Shown piece after piece: positions 1 through 8,415 of a DNA stretch of 45,848 nt. Source of the DNA: Clostridia bacterium (GTDB lineage: Bacteria; Bacillota_A; Clostridia; Christensenellales; Aristaeellaceae); NCBI GenBank assembly GCA_017432405.1, contig JAFRJF010000276.1:1-45848 (forward strand), written 5' to 3'. The notes under the pieces were generated by a model. That model worked only from the letters and a program-made list of their open reading frames with translations, made no database searches and was not told the DNA's origin. The position numbers and the translations under genes were made by a program. Position 1 is the first letter of the stretch. The number at the start of each line of letters is the position of its first letter.

Positions 1-796
<796 letters not shown>

Positions 797-803
797 TTAT
801 ATC

Positions 804-843
804 CGGCAATTCCTATTGCCTATTCCCTATTGCCTGTTCCCTT
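804..843. repeat. Heptanucleotide repeat array between groES and groEL
   Basis: On the minus strand the spacer reads as 7-bp units alternating GGAAYAG and GCAATAG, about four to five units. The same units form inverted arms at 28982-29034 and 29230-29263. No inverted partner is seen here, so this looks like a single arm or a relic of the same element. Confidence 0.75.
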
Positions 844-846
844 GTG

Positions 847-1190
<344 letters not shown>

Positions 1191-1204
1191 CCCTTGCAGA
1201 GGAT

Positions 1205-1233
1205 AGTTTAACCATTCTATATGGAAAAATCAA
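1205..1233 (-). promoter_or_regulatory. groES-groEL promoter
   Basis: On the minus strand TTGATT (1233-1228), a 17-bp spacer and TAAACT (1210-1205) give a SigA-type promoter. Its start point would fall just before the CIRCE element. Confidence 0.7.
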
Positions 1234-1297
1234 GCCCTTTAAGCAAATAATTACAGTTAAAGTTTGGTAAAACACGCCCGGATGGTCCAAATACCAC

Positions 1298-1329
1298 AAA
1301 AAAACGGCCCATCGCCTATGCAATGAACC
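1298..1329 (-). terminator. Intrinsic terminator of the DUF6465 gene
   Basis: The minus strand forms a 10-bp stem with G-U pairs (GGTTCATTGC against GCGATGGGCC, loop ATAG), followed by seven T. It separates the DUF6465 gene from the heat-shock operon. Confidence 0.8.
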
Positions 1330-1352
1330 GCGCCTTGCGCAAGTCGTGTCGC

Positions 1353-1559
1353 TTACAGCTCGACCTTGCCCTCGGTCTCCTTGTTGACCACGTAGTAAAC
1401 GGCGGCCTCCTCGGGCTTCACGTAGATGTCCAGGTCGACGATCTCGGACAGCTTCTTGCCGGATTCCTTCCAGTTCTTCTTCACGTTCGCCTCGACGGCG
1501 CCCAGATCGAATTCACGACCGTTGAACTGCAGGATCATCTGCTGGTTGATCTTAGCCAT
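1353..1559 (-). CDS. DUF6465 family small protein
   Basis: A 68-residue acidic/basic protein beginning MAKINQQMILQFNGREFD. It resembles the short Clostridia proteins grouped as DUF6465, whose function is unknown. The sequence shows an N-terminal beta-strand stretch, a lysine-rich helix (ANVKKNWKESGKK) and a C-terminal strand pair (DLDIYVKPEEAAVYYVVN), with no signal peptide or membrane segment. The start at 1559 is fixed by GGAGGATATTATC directly upstream; the reading frame runs 62 codons further back into non-coding sequence and those codons are excluded. It is a single-gene unit between rarA and groES with its own terminator. A nucleic-acid or ribosome-associated role is conceivable from its charge but is not shown. 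Confidence 0.8.
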   Translation of the reverse strand: MAKINQQMILQFNGREFDLGAVEANVKKNWKESGKKLSEIVDLDIYVKPEEAAVYYVVNKETEGKVEL

Positions 1560-1671
1560 GATAATATCCTCCTCATCAGAATCAATGCTCCGTGCTTTCT
1601 GCGCGGTGCCGCAAACAATATAGCAAAACCAATGTAAAGTTGCAAGATTAATCGCGTGAAATTGCACTTTG

Positions 1672-1692
1672 AAAAATTGGCGTCTTAGCCAA
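1672..1692 (-). terminator. Short intrinsic terminator after rarA
   Basis: The minus strand reads TTGGC, TAAGAC, GCCAA, then TTTTT, immediately after the rarA stop codon. The stem is only five base pairs. Confidence 0.55.
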
Positions 1693-1695
1693 AAA

Positions 1696-3021
1696 TCAAT
1701 GCTTTTCCCCTTTCCAGGCGCGTATGGCCTCAAGTTTTTGGCCAAAGGCGACCTCCTCGCCCTGATTGGTGGGCAGATAATAGCGCTTGTCCGCCAGGGC
1801 GTCGGGCAGGCACTGCATGTCCGTCAGCTTCTCTTCGTAGTCGTGGGCGTAGCGGTAGCCCTTGCCGTAGTCCAGGTCCTTCATAAGACCTGTCACCGCG
1901 TTGCGCAGGTGCAGCGGCACCGGGTCGGCCAGCGCCTTCTCGGCGTCAGCCTTCGCGGTCATGTAGGCCACCTCCATGGCGTTGGACTTGGGGGCCAGGG
2001 CCATGTATACCACCGCCTGGGTCAGGTGCACCGAGCACTCCGGCATGCCGATCAGCCGGCAGGCCTGGAAGGCGGCCACGGCCTGGTCCAGGGCCCGCGG
2101 GTCGGCCAGGCCCACGTCCTCGCTGGCGAAGCGGGTGACCCGGCGGGCGATGTAGATCGGGTCCTCGCCGGCCTCCAGCATCCGCGCCAGCCAGTACACC
2201 GCCGCGTCGGGGTCGGAATTGCGCATGGACTTGTGCAGCGCCGAGATCAGGTTGTAGTGCTCCTCGCCGCTCTTGTCGTACAGCAGTGACTTCTTCGACA
2301 CACACTGCGAAAGCGTCTCCTCGGTCACCCTCACGCCGCCGTCGGCGTCCAGCTCGCCGTTGAGCACCGCCATCTCCAGCGTGGAAAGGGCCGTGCGGGC
2401 GTCGCCGTTTGAGAACACCGCGATGCGCGTTAGCATGTCCCCGGGCATGTCGATATTTTGCCCGCCGAAGCCCCGGGGATCGTCCAGGGCGTGGCGAAGC
2501 AGCTTCACCACGTCCTCCACGCCCAGCGCGTGCAGCACGAACACCTTGCAGCGGCTCAGCAGCGCGGCGTTGACCTCGAAGGAGGGGTTCTCGGTGGTGG
2601 CGCCGATCAGTATGATGCTGCCCTTCTCCACGAAGGGCAGAAAGGCGTCCTGCTGGGCCTTGTTGAAGCGGTGGATCTCATCCACGAACACGATGGTCCG
2701 CTCGCCGAAGCGCCGGTTGTCGTCGGCCTGCTGCATCACGCCGCGGATCTCCTTGATGCCGCTGGTGACAGCGGAGAAGTCGATGAAGGCCGCCTTCGTG
2801 CGCCGGGCGATGATCCGCGCCAGCGTGGTCTTGCCCACCCCCGGCGGGCCCCAGAAGATCATCGAGGCCACCTGGTCCGACTCGATCAGCCGCCGAAGCA
2901 CCTTCCCCGGCCCGATCAGGTGCTGCTGGCCCACGAATTCCTCCAGCGTCTTGGGCCGCAGCCGCGCCGCCAGCGGCTGGGAAGCGGCGGGGGCGGCGTC
3001 AAAAAGGGATAGCTGTTCCAT
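1696..3021 (-). CDS. rarA: Replication-associated recombination protein A (AAA+ ATPase RarA/MgsA)
   Basis: This clamp-loader-like AAA+ ATPase acts at stalled replication forks and helps maintain genome integrity. The 441-residue product has the family layout: an N-terminal segment LRPKTLEEFVGQQHLIG, Walker A GPPGVGKTTLAR near residues 59-70, Walker B IVFVDEIHRFNKAQQD near 110-125, sensor 1 IGATTENPSFEVN, and a C-terminal oligomerisation domain (SRNVDPD-like SMRNSDPDAAVYWLARML, then LADPRALDQAVAAF). The very N-terminus, MEQLSLFDA, is a QLSLF beta-clamp-binding motif, as is common in RarA. The start at 3021 has GGAGG seven bases upstream. A short hairpin with five T follows the stop. Confidence 0.96.
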   Translation of the reverse strand: MEQLSLFDAAPAASQPLAARLRPKTLEEFVGQQHLIGPGKVLRRLIESDQVASMIFWGPPGVGKTTLARIIARRTKAAFIDFSAVTSGIKEIRGVMQQADDNRRFGERTIVFVDEIHRFNKAQQDAFLPFVEKGSIILIGATTENPSFEVNAALLSRCKVFVLHALGVEDVVKLLRHALDDPRGFGGQNIDMPGDMLTRIAVFSNGDARTALSTLEMAVLNGELDADGGVRVTEETLSQCVSKKSLLYDKSGEEHYNLISALHKSMRNSDPDAAVYWLARMLEAGEDPIYIARRVTRFASEDVGLADPRALDQAVAAFQACRLIGMPECSVHLTQAVVYMALAPKSNAMEVAYMTAKADAEKALADPVPLHLRNAVTGLMKDLDYGKGYRYAHDYEEKLTDMQCLPDALADKRYYLPTNQGEEVAFGQKLEAIRAWKGEKH

Positions 3022-3046
3022 GTTGATCCTCCGGGTAGATTATTAT

Positions 3047-3276
3047 TTATGCGACTGCGTCGGGATACTTTACAACGGCTACTTCGGTCAGCGCCTGTTT
3101 GGCAGCCCGGACGATTTTTCGAGGTTTTCGGTCACTTCACCACTGTAGGCGATTTCCCCGCATGTATCGCACTGAAGGCAGGGCACATGCCGCACGACGA
3201 TGCAACTGCCATCTGTGTCGGTGACAAATGTGGTGTAGCCCTGGCGCATTTCGCCCTTGCACTTGAAGCACTTCAT
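3047..3276 (-). pseudogene. YgiT-type (MqsA N-terminal-like) zinc-finger protein, frameshifted near the C-terminus
   Basis: The product starts MKCFKCKGEMRQG and has two CxxC pairs (CFKC at 3-6, CLQCDTCG near residues 38-45), the zinc knuckle of MqsA/YgiT antitoxin N-termini. In the open frame it ends early with ENLEKSSGLPNRR at 3088. In the next frame the family tail follows directly: EKIVRAAKQALTEVAVVKY and a stop at 3047. The two frames join at a run of five A (minus strand, 3119-3115); one more A would restore a normal 76-residue protein. It has its own promoter (3328-3356) and ribosome site (GGAG before 3276). No DUF4258/MqsR-type toxin lies upstream, where the partner is usually found. 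It may be a real mutation, a slippage site or a sequencing error. Confidence 0.85.
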
Positions 3277-3327
3277 GGTTCGGTCTCCGTTTACAGACAA
3301 TGCTTAAATTGAGTATTTCACATTGCC

Positions 3328-3356
3328 ATTATACCTTGAAATTATAAAGGAAGCAA
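3328..3356 (-). promoter_or_regulatory. Promoter of the YgiT-type gene
   Basis: The minus strand reads TTGCTT (3356-3351), 17 bp, TATAAT (3333-3328), about 50 bp before the start codon. Confidence 0.7.
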
Positions 3357-3418
3357 GGGCAAGAATGAAGCGGTAGCCAAGAAAAACGGGGGGCGGGAAA
3401 TAAAGGATATATCGTGTA

Positions 3419-3447
3419 TTGCGTTATGTAATACGCTATGATAAAAT
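3419..3447 (+). promoter_or_regulatory. Promoter of the brnT-relic/brnA unit with a possible operator
   Basis: TTGCGT, 17 bp, TAAAAT. An imperfect inverted repeat (GTATT 3416-3420 and AATAC 3430-3434) overlaps the spacer and could be an autoregulation site, since BrnA proteins repress their own operons. The operator part is inference. Confidence 0.55.
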
Positions 3448-3476
3448 TAAAGTAGCGATGTGGATAAAGAATGTAG

Positions 3477-3575
3477 GAACTCTTTGAATACGATCTAAGC
3501 AACGCCTCCTTCGATTGGGACGACGACAAGGACAGGATCAATTGTATCAAACATGGCGAGGATTACGATGAATGA
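3477..3575 (+). pseudogene. Internally deleted BrnT toxin relic
   Basis: The frame from 3477 reads ELFEYDLSNAS followed by FDWDDDKDRINCIKHG, a clear match to the conserved BrnT N-terminus (F-x-W-D-x-x-K-x-x-x-N-x-x-K-H-G). It then jumps to EDYDE and a stop at 3573-3575 that overlaps the brnA start. A normal BrnT is about 90 residues, so roughly 60 central residues are missing. There is also no start codon, because a TAG lies just upstream in frame. The RNase toxin cannot be made from this copy. Confidence 0.8.
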
Positions 3576-3855
3576 AATAACGGCGGAACTTACGCCTGAA
3601 GAAATCCGGGAGTTGGAGGCCGCTGAAAAAATGCCGCCGGTATTCGACGAGGACAGCCCTGAGATGACGGCGGAGCAGCTTTTGCAATTCAAGCGAATGA
3701 ATCATGAAAACAGGATAAAGCAGACGGTTTCCCTTCGCCTGTCTCCGGATACGCTGAAGAAGGCGAAGCAGTATGGAAAGGGGTATACCTCATTTCTGAG
3801 CCGTTTGCTGGACGCTGCCATTGACGACGAGGAACTGGTTCGAAAATGTATTTGA
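3568..3855 (+). CDS. brnA: BrnA family antitoxin (ribbon-helix-helix), orphaned
   Basis: This is the antitoxin and autorepressor partner of the BrnT ribonuclease. The 95-residue product begins MNEITAELTPEEIRELEAAE and has the linker MPPVFDEDSPEMT typical of BrnA. Its C-terminal ribbon-helix-helix region is KQTVSLRLSPDTLKKAK followed by GKGYTSFLSRLLDAA. An ATG five codons earlier (3553) is in frame, but it has no ribosome site; GAGGA precedes 3568. The start overlaps the end of the brnT relic, the usual brnTA arrangement. With the toxin deleted, the antitoxin survives alone. It could act as a free repressor or neutralise BrnT encoded elsewhere; neither can be judged here. Confidence 0.88.
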   Translation: MNEITAELTPEEIRELEAAEKMPPVFDEDSPEMTAEQLLQFKRMNHENRIKQTVSLRLSPDTLKKAKQYGKGYTSFLSRLLDAAIDDEELVRKCI

Positions 3856-3871
3856 CGCAGATTGGGAGTGT

Positions 3872-3908
3872 AAGGCCGCAGGGAGACACACCCGCGGCTT
3901 TATTCTTT
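3872..3908 (+). terminator. Terminator after brnA
   Basis: AAGGCCGC...GCGGCTTT hairpin with an inner GGG/CCC pair, followed by TTTATTCTTTTT on the plus strand. Confidence 0.65.
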
Positions 3909-4121
3909 TTCACTTGAAAACAGCCGAACCACCTGCTCAACGCACTGCTGCTTTTCCTCGGGCAGGGCGCGAAGGTCAGCGAGCAGCCGGGACTCCCGCG
4001 GGGTCAGGCGCTCCTCGGTCAGGTGTTCCACCTTGTACCGCTGGTCGAAATAGCCCACGAGATAGTCGATGGTGGTGTCGAAGTAGTCGGTAAGGCGCTT
4101 CAGGATTTCGATCTCCGTAGT
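3900..4121 (-). pseudogene. C-terminal fragment of an XRE-family helix-turn-helix regulator
   Basis: Immediately after the TAA of the beta-propeller gene, and in the same frame, the minus strand encodes TTEIEILKRLTDYFDTTIDYLVGYF and about 50 more residues ending VVRLFSSEKE. The pattern E-x-L-x-x-L-x-D-Y-F-x-x-[ST]-x-D-Y-L-x-G marks the last helices of a Cro/CI-type HTH domain. The first two-thirds of the domain, including the recognition helix, and any start codon are missing. It looks like a repressor truncated by the event that placed it next to the beta-propeller gene. Readthrough of a single TAA would append it to that protein, but there is no sign this is used. Confidence 0.75.
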
Positions 4122-5966
4122 TTATTCTATCCTTATCCCATATATCCGACAGCTCCGCGTCCCCACGACGATCATGTCGTCGAACACTGCCGGGGTGCCC
4201 TCGATGTTGCCCCGCAGCTTGATGCTGGCGGCCTCCTCGCCGGTCAGGCCGTCCAGCAGGCGCAGCTTGCCGCTGGCGCTGCCTACCAGCACGTAGCCCT
4301 TGCCGGATCTCGTGTACAGTGTCGTGGGGGAGGACCAGCCGTGGCTGCCCAGGGGCAGGGACCAGGCCGTATCGCCGGTGGCCTTGTCCAGGGCGTAGAG
4401 TATGCCATCGCCCTGGCGAGTTCGGCAGACGTGGTAGAACACCAGGTTTGACAGGTCGCCCTTGCCCACGGCGGGGGTGGCGAAGCTGCCGCCGCCGTTG
4501 TCGTCGTTCTGGTGGATGGGGTCGGAATCCCGGTTCCAGAGCAGTTCTCCGGTCAGCGCGTTCAGCTTGAACATCTGGCTTGTGCCATTGTGGCCCCGGT
4601 GGTCCAGCTCGTTGGCGGCGTACAGCGCCACCGTGCCGTCGTCTTCGACCTCGATCGCCATGCTGGCGTCGATGTCGTCCGCGGCGTCGAAACACCAGAC
4701 CAGCTTCATCGCGTTCAGGTCCACGCACTGGATTGTGCCGTTGTTCGTGGCGAAGTAGGCGTAGTGGTTGTAGATCGCCACGCTGTTCTCGGTGCCCAGC
4801 TTGCCGTTTCGGTCCTTGTCGTATTGATAGGTATAGCGGTTGACCCTGGGGTCGATGGCGATGCCGCCGGCGCTCTCGCGGGTGTTCAGCTTCACCCGGT
4901 ACAGCACGCCGTTTTCCCCGGCGGTGACCATCGTGTCGGTCTCGGCGTCCACCAGCGGCGAGCAGTCAAAGGCCTGCCAGCCGCGATGGGCCGCGGGGTC
5001 CTTGCCGTCCAGGAAGTACAGCAGCTTCTGGTCGAGCAGGCTCCAGACGCGGGTGCCGCAGGGCACGCGCTTGCCCTTCACCTCGTAGATGCCCTGGCCG
5101 CAGTACAGCAGGGGCAGTCCCCTGGGGTCCACGGTCAGGCTGCCCTTGATGGGCGCGTCGATGTCGATGGCTTCCCGGGTCTTCTCGCCGTCCATCATGT
5201 CGAGGAAGTAGATGTGGCCGTCCAGCGTGGCGTAGATGACCTCCACGAGGCCGTCCACGCCCTTCTTTTCGGGCTTAATGTTCATCCGGCGGCGCATTTC
5301 CTCCGGCCAGCGCACCAGGCTGGCCTGGCCCGTCCAGCCCACGCCGGACCATTCGTCCAGGCTGTGAATGCGCTTTTCCCACACCTGGGTCAGCCGGGTG
5401 GGCGCGTCCGGGATGGCTCCCCAGGCCCCGCCGTCCCGGTAGTGGCTGCCCCGGAAGGTGGTCACGCCCTCCAGGGTCGCGTAGCTGTCGGAGCCCTTCA
5501 GGTGGATGTCGTCGCTGCCCGGGGCGGTCTCCCAGAGGGCTTCGGTGTCCTTCAGCAGCTTGTTGGCCACGGGATCGGAATAGTCCGCGCCGGGGGCCGC
5601 CGCCTGCAGCCAGTGCGACAGGTCCGGCGTGGGCTCCGGGGTGGGTTCGGGAGTCGGTGCCTGGGTCGGCGCGACCGTGGGCATCGCGGTCAGGGGCGGC
5701 GCGGCCACCTCCGCCACCGGGCGGACCCGGTCCGCCGGGCCTGGCAGGGCGGACACTATGCCCCATGCGGCGAGCCCCCCGACGGCCAGCAGGCACAGCG
5801 AAACCGAGGCGACGCGCACGATGGGCCTCGCCTGGGGATGCCTCCGGTACAGGCGCTTCAGCCTGCGCCGCACGAAGCGCAGGGGCCCGGGCGCGGGGGC
5901 CTTTTTGCGCCTGGAGCTGCCCTGGCGGGCGGACGGCCTGGCCTTTGACGGTTCCCGGTTTGCCAT
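4122..5966 (-). CDS. Membrane-anchored PQQ-like beta-propeller protein
   Basis: A 614-residue protein with a basic cytosolic N-terminus (about residues 1-48), one membrane segment (IVRVASVSLCLLAVGGLAAW, about 49-72), a Thr/Pro spacer (PTQAPTPEPTPEPTP) and an extracellular beta-propeller. Propeller features are the opening TFRGSHYRDGGAWG and repeated blades such as NALTGELLWNRD, DKATGDTAWSLPLG and DGLTGEEAASIKLRG, the A-x-[DN]-x-x-T-G-x-x-x-W pattern of PQQ-type repeats. Family members serve as extracytoplasmic scaffolds or sensors; no PQQ cofactor is implied. A TTG start at 5990 is in frame, but the ATG at 5966 with GGGGAAG upstream begins the basic region cleanly. It is divergent from the corrinoid operon. 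Confidence 0.88.
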   Translation of the reverse strand: MANREPSKARPSARQGSSRRKKAPAPGPLRFVRRRLKRLYRRHPQARPIVRVASVSLCLLAVGGLAAWGIVSALPGPADRVRPVAEVAAPPLTAMPTVAPTQAPTPEPTPEPTPDLSHWLQAAAPGADYSDPVANKLLKDTEALWETAPGSDDIHLKGSDSYATLEGVTTFRGSHYRDGGAWGAIPDAPTRLTQVWEKRIHSLDEWSGVGWTGQASLVRWPEEMRRRMNIKPEKKGVDGLVEVIYATLDGHIYFLDMMDGEKTREAIDIDAPIKGSLTVDPRGLPLLYCGQGIYEVKGKRVPCGTRVWSLLDQKLLYFLDGKDPAAHRGWQAFDCSPLVDAETDTMVTAGENGVLYRVKLNTRESAGGIAIDPRVNRYTYQYDKDRNGKLGTENSVAIYNHYAYFATNNGTIQCVDLNAMKLVWCFDAADDIDASMAIEVEDDGTVALYAANELDHRGHNGTSQMFKLNALTGELLWNRDSDPIHQNDDNGGGSFATPAVGKGDLSNLVFYHVCRTRQGDGILYALDKATGDTAWSLPLGSHGWSSPTTLYTRSGKGYVLVGSASGKLRLLDGLTGEEAASIKLRGNIEGTPAVFDDMIVVGTRSCRIYGIRIE

Positions 5967-6059
5967 TTTTCTTCCCCGATTCTTCCACAAATTGTCACAT
6001 TTCCATGATACGACATAAGTGTTTCACAGATATTATAAATATGTTTCAAAACTATGAAC

Positions 6060-6088
6060 TTGATGACTGCGCCTCGCTGTGGTATACT
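6060..6088 (+). promoter_or_regulatory. Promoter of the corrinoid operon
   Basis: TTGATG, 17 bp, TATACT, about 65 bp before the cbiA start. The leader is too short for a cobalamin riboswitch. Confidence 0.7.
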
Positions 6089-6153
6089 GTAACGTGGACT
6101 GTGCTGGGCACAGGCCGGGAATACCCCATTTTTAGCGGCGGGGAGGCGGATTC

Positions 6154-7419
6154 ATGCGCATTATGTTGGCGGGCATCAGCAGCGGCTGCGGCAAGACCAC
6201 GGCGTCGCTGGCGCTGATGGCGGCGCTGCGGGCAAAGGGCCTGGCGGTCGCGCCCTTCAAGTCCGGGCCGGACTACATCGATCCCGGCTTCCACCGCATC
6301 GCCTGCGGCCGGCCCTCCCACAACCTGGACGAGTGGCTCTGCATGCCTGAGAGCGTGACGCGGATACTGGCCGGGGGCAGCGAAGGCGCGGACATCGCCG
6401 TGATCGAGGGCGCCATGGGCATGTACGACGGGCTGGGCGGCGGCACCCGGTGCAGCGCCTATGCCCTGGCCAAACACACCGGTACGCCCATTGTGCTGGT
6501 GGTGGACGCCTCCGGCAGCGCCGCCAGCGCGGCGGCCACGGCCCTGGGCTTTGTGAAGTACCGTCCCGACAACACGATCGCCGGGGTGCTGGTGAACCGG
6601 GCGTCCTCTGAGAGGCACTACGCGCTGGTCAAAGAGGCCATGGCCGGCATCGGCCTTCCCTGCGTGGGCTGGCTGCCGAAGGACGCCGGGCTGGGCATGC
6701 CCGACCGCCACCTGGGCCTGGTGCCGGTGGAGGAGCGCCCCGAGGCGAAGAGCCAGATCGACCGAGCGGCGTCGCTGCTGAAGCTGGACATGGACGCGCT
6801 GAAGGCCGTGGCGGGCCGGGCGGAAATCCTGTCGCCCCAGCCCTTCAGCTATCCCGGCTCCCTGAAGGGGTTGCGCGTCGGCCTGGCGAAGGACGCGGCC
6901 TTCTCGTTCACCTACGAGGCGAACCTGATCGCCCTTCGGCGCATGGGGGCGGAGCTGGTGCCCTTTTCACCGCTGTCGGAGGCTGCGCTGCCGGAGAACC
7001 TGGACGCGCTGTATCTGCCCGGGGGCTTCCCCGAGGTGTTCGAGGCCGAGCTGATGGCCAACGGGGCCATGGCCGCGTCGGTGCGCGCCGCCATAGAGGG
7101 CGTGCTGCGGGTGTACGCCGAGTGCGGCGGCATGCTGTACCTGTCGATGATCGGGGCTATCTCTCTGAAGTGGGAGATGACCAAGCGCCTGCAGCGCTTC
7201 GGCTATGTGACCGTCACCGACGGCGACGGCTATGCGTTCCCGGCCCACGAATTCCACCATTCGGTGGTGACGCCCACGGCCCCGCTGGAGACCCGCTTCG
7301 AGGTGGTGAAGGGCGAGCGGCGCTACCGGGAGGGCTACATCTATAAAAATGTCCTGGCGGGCTATCCCCACATCCACTTCTATGACCGGCCCGAGCTGGC
7401 GGAAAGGCTGTTCCTATGA
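6154..7419 (+). CDS. cbiA: Cobyrinate a,c-diamide synthase
   Basis: This enzyme amidates the a and c acetate side chains of cobyrinic acid, using ATP and glutamine, in the corrin ring stage of vitamin B12 synthesis. The 421-residue cytosolic protein has an N-terminal dethiobiotin-synthetase-like domain with P-loop GISSGCGKTTAS (residues 7-18), FKSGPDYIDPGFH and the EGAMGMYDG motif. The C-terminal glutamine amidotransferase domain has LPGGFPEVFEAEL, the nucleophile region YAECGGMLYL, and the C-terminal HIHFYDRPEL. The start has GGGGAGG upstream. The 3' end overlaps the next gene by four bases (ATGA), so the two are translationally coupled. It is the first gene of a four-gene corrinoid operon. 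Confidence 0.95.
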   Translation: MRIMLAGISSGCGKTTASLALMAALRAKGLAVAPFKSGPDYIDPGFHRIACGRPSHNLDEWLCMPESVTRILAGGSEGADIAVIEGAMGMYDGLGGGTRCSAYALAKHTGTPIVLVVDASGSAASAAATALGFVKYRPDNTIAGVLVNRASSERHYALVKEAMAGIGLPCVGWLPKDAGLGMPDRHLGLVPVEERPEAKSQIDRAASLLKLDMDALKAVAGRAEILSPQPFSYPGSLKGLRVGLAKDAAFSFTYEANLIALRRMGAELVPFSPLSEAALPENLDALYLPGGFPEVFEAELMANGAMAASVRAAIEGVLRVYAECGGMLYLSMIGAISLKWEMTKRLQRFGYVTVTDGDGYAFPAHEFHHSVVTPTAPLETRFEVVKGERRYREGYIYKNVLAGYPHIHFYDRPELAERLFL

Positions 7420-8402
7420 GCGTTTTTCACGGCGGAGACGTCTGGCGGGGGCCGTCCCCCGATGAAATCCTGGATTTCTCGGCCAACCTGAACCCCGAAG
7501 GACCGCCCGAATGGGTCCGCGCCGCGATGCTCAGGGGGCTTGAAAATGCTCGCTACTATCCCGACCTGAGCCAGGCGGCGGCGCTGGCGGGGCTGAGCGC
7601 CCACCTGGGCCTGCCGGAGGCGTGCATACTGCCCACGGCGGGGGGTATCGAGGCGATCGCCTGCGCCGCGAAGGGGTTTGGCGGCCACGCCGTCGCCCAG
7701 CCCACCTTCCAGGAGTACGGGGCATTGTGCGGCGGGCACAGGGATGTGCTTCGCCCGGAGCTGGCCGATTACCGCCCCCTGCCGGGGGAGACCCTCTGGC
7801 TGTGCAACCCCAACAACCCCACCGGCGACGCGCTGCCCCGGGCGGCGGTGCTGGCGCTGCTTGAGAGGCTGGAGGCCGCCGGCGGGCGGCTGGTGGTGGA
7901 CGAGGCGTTCATCGACTACTGCCCCGAACACAGCGTGCGGGACGCGGTGTCCGACCATCCGGCGCTGGTTGTGCTGGGGTCGCTGACCAAGGTGCTGGCG
8001 GTCCCCGGCGCACGGCTGGGCTACCTGGCCGCCCATCCCTCGGTGGTCGGGGGCCTGCGGGAGGGACTGCTGCCCTGGCGGCTGAACTGCGTGGCCGACG
8101 CCGTGGCCGCGGCGCTGCCCGGACATGAAGAGGATTTCAGGGAAATCCGCCGCCTGAACGACGCCAGACGGGTGGCCTTTGCCGCTGCGCTGGCGGGCAT
8201 CGGGGCGAGGGTATACCCCGGCGACGCCAACTTCCTGCTGTGCGATTTCGGCCGGGACATGCGCCCGGACATCGAACGGCTGCGGGGGATGGGCCTGCTC
8301 GTCCGCCCCTGCGGCATGTTCCCCGGCCTGACCCACGGGCACGTGCGGCTGTGCGTGCGCACGGAGGGGGAGAACGTGAGGCTGGTTGAGGCAATGAAAT
8401 AA
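7416..8402 (+). CDS. cobD: Threonine-phosphate decarboxylase (CobD-type, PLP)
   Basis: A PLP enzyme of aminotransferase fold type I that, in B12 synthesis, decarboxylates L-threonine O-3-phosphate to aminopropanol phosphate, the linker for the nucleotide loop. The 328-residue product begins MSVFHGGDVWRG and DEILDFSANLNPEGPP, a hallmark of CobD/CobC proteins. It has LCNPNNPTGD (130-138), DEAFIDY (162-168), the Schiff-base lysine K192 in SLTKVLAVPG and the phosphate-binding R200. Its closest alternative is histidinol-phosphate aminotransferase, but the GGxx start and its position between cbiA and cbiP decide for CobD. Its product would feed CbiB, encoded two genes downstream. It starts inside the cbiA stop. 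Confidence 0.92.
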   Translation: MSVFHGGDVWRGPSPDEILDFSANLNPEGPPEWVRAAMLRGLENARYYPDLSQAAALAGLSAHLGLPEACILPTAGGIEAIACAAKGFGGHAVAQPTFQEYGALCGGHRDVLRPELADYRPLPGETLWLCNPNNPTGDALPRAAVLALLERLEAAGGRLVVDEAFIDYCPEHSVRDAVSDHPALVVLGSLTKVLAVPGARLGYLAAHPSVVGGLREGLLPWRLNCVADAVAAALPGHEEDFREIRRLNDARRVAFAAALAGIGARVYPGDANFLLCDFGRDMRPDIERLRGMGLLVRPCGMFPGLTHGHVRLCVRTEGENVRLVEAMK

Positions 8403-8415
8403 CGGAGGTAATCCC

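Noticed and set aside
3329..3550. A 73-codon minus-strand frame upstream of the YgiT-type gene as its toxin partner
   Set aside because: It has no MqsR or DUF4258 features, runs through the predicted promoters, and is AT-rich non-coding in appearance.
5967..6153. Possible cobalamin riboswitch before cbiA
   Set aside because: The divergent promoter leaves about 60 bases of leader and no B12-box-like sequence was seen.
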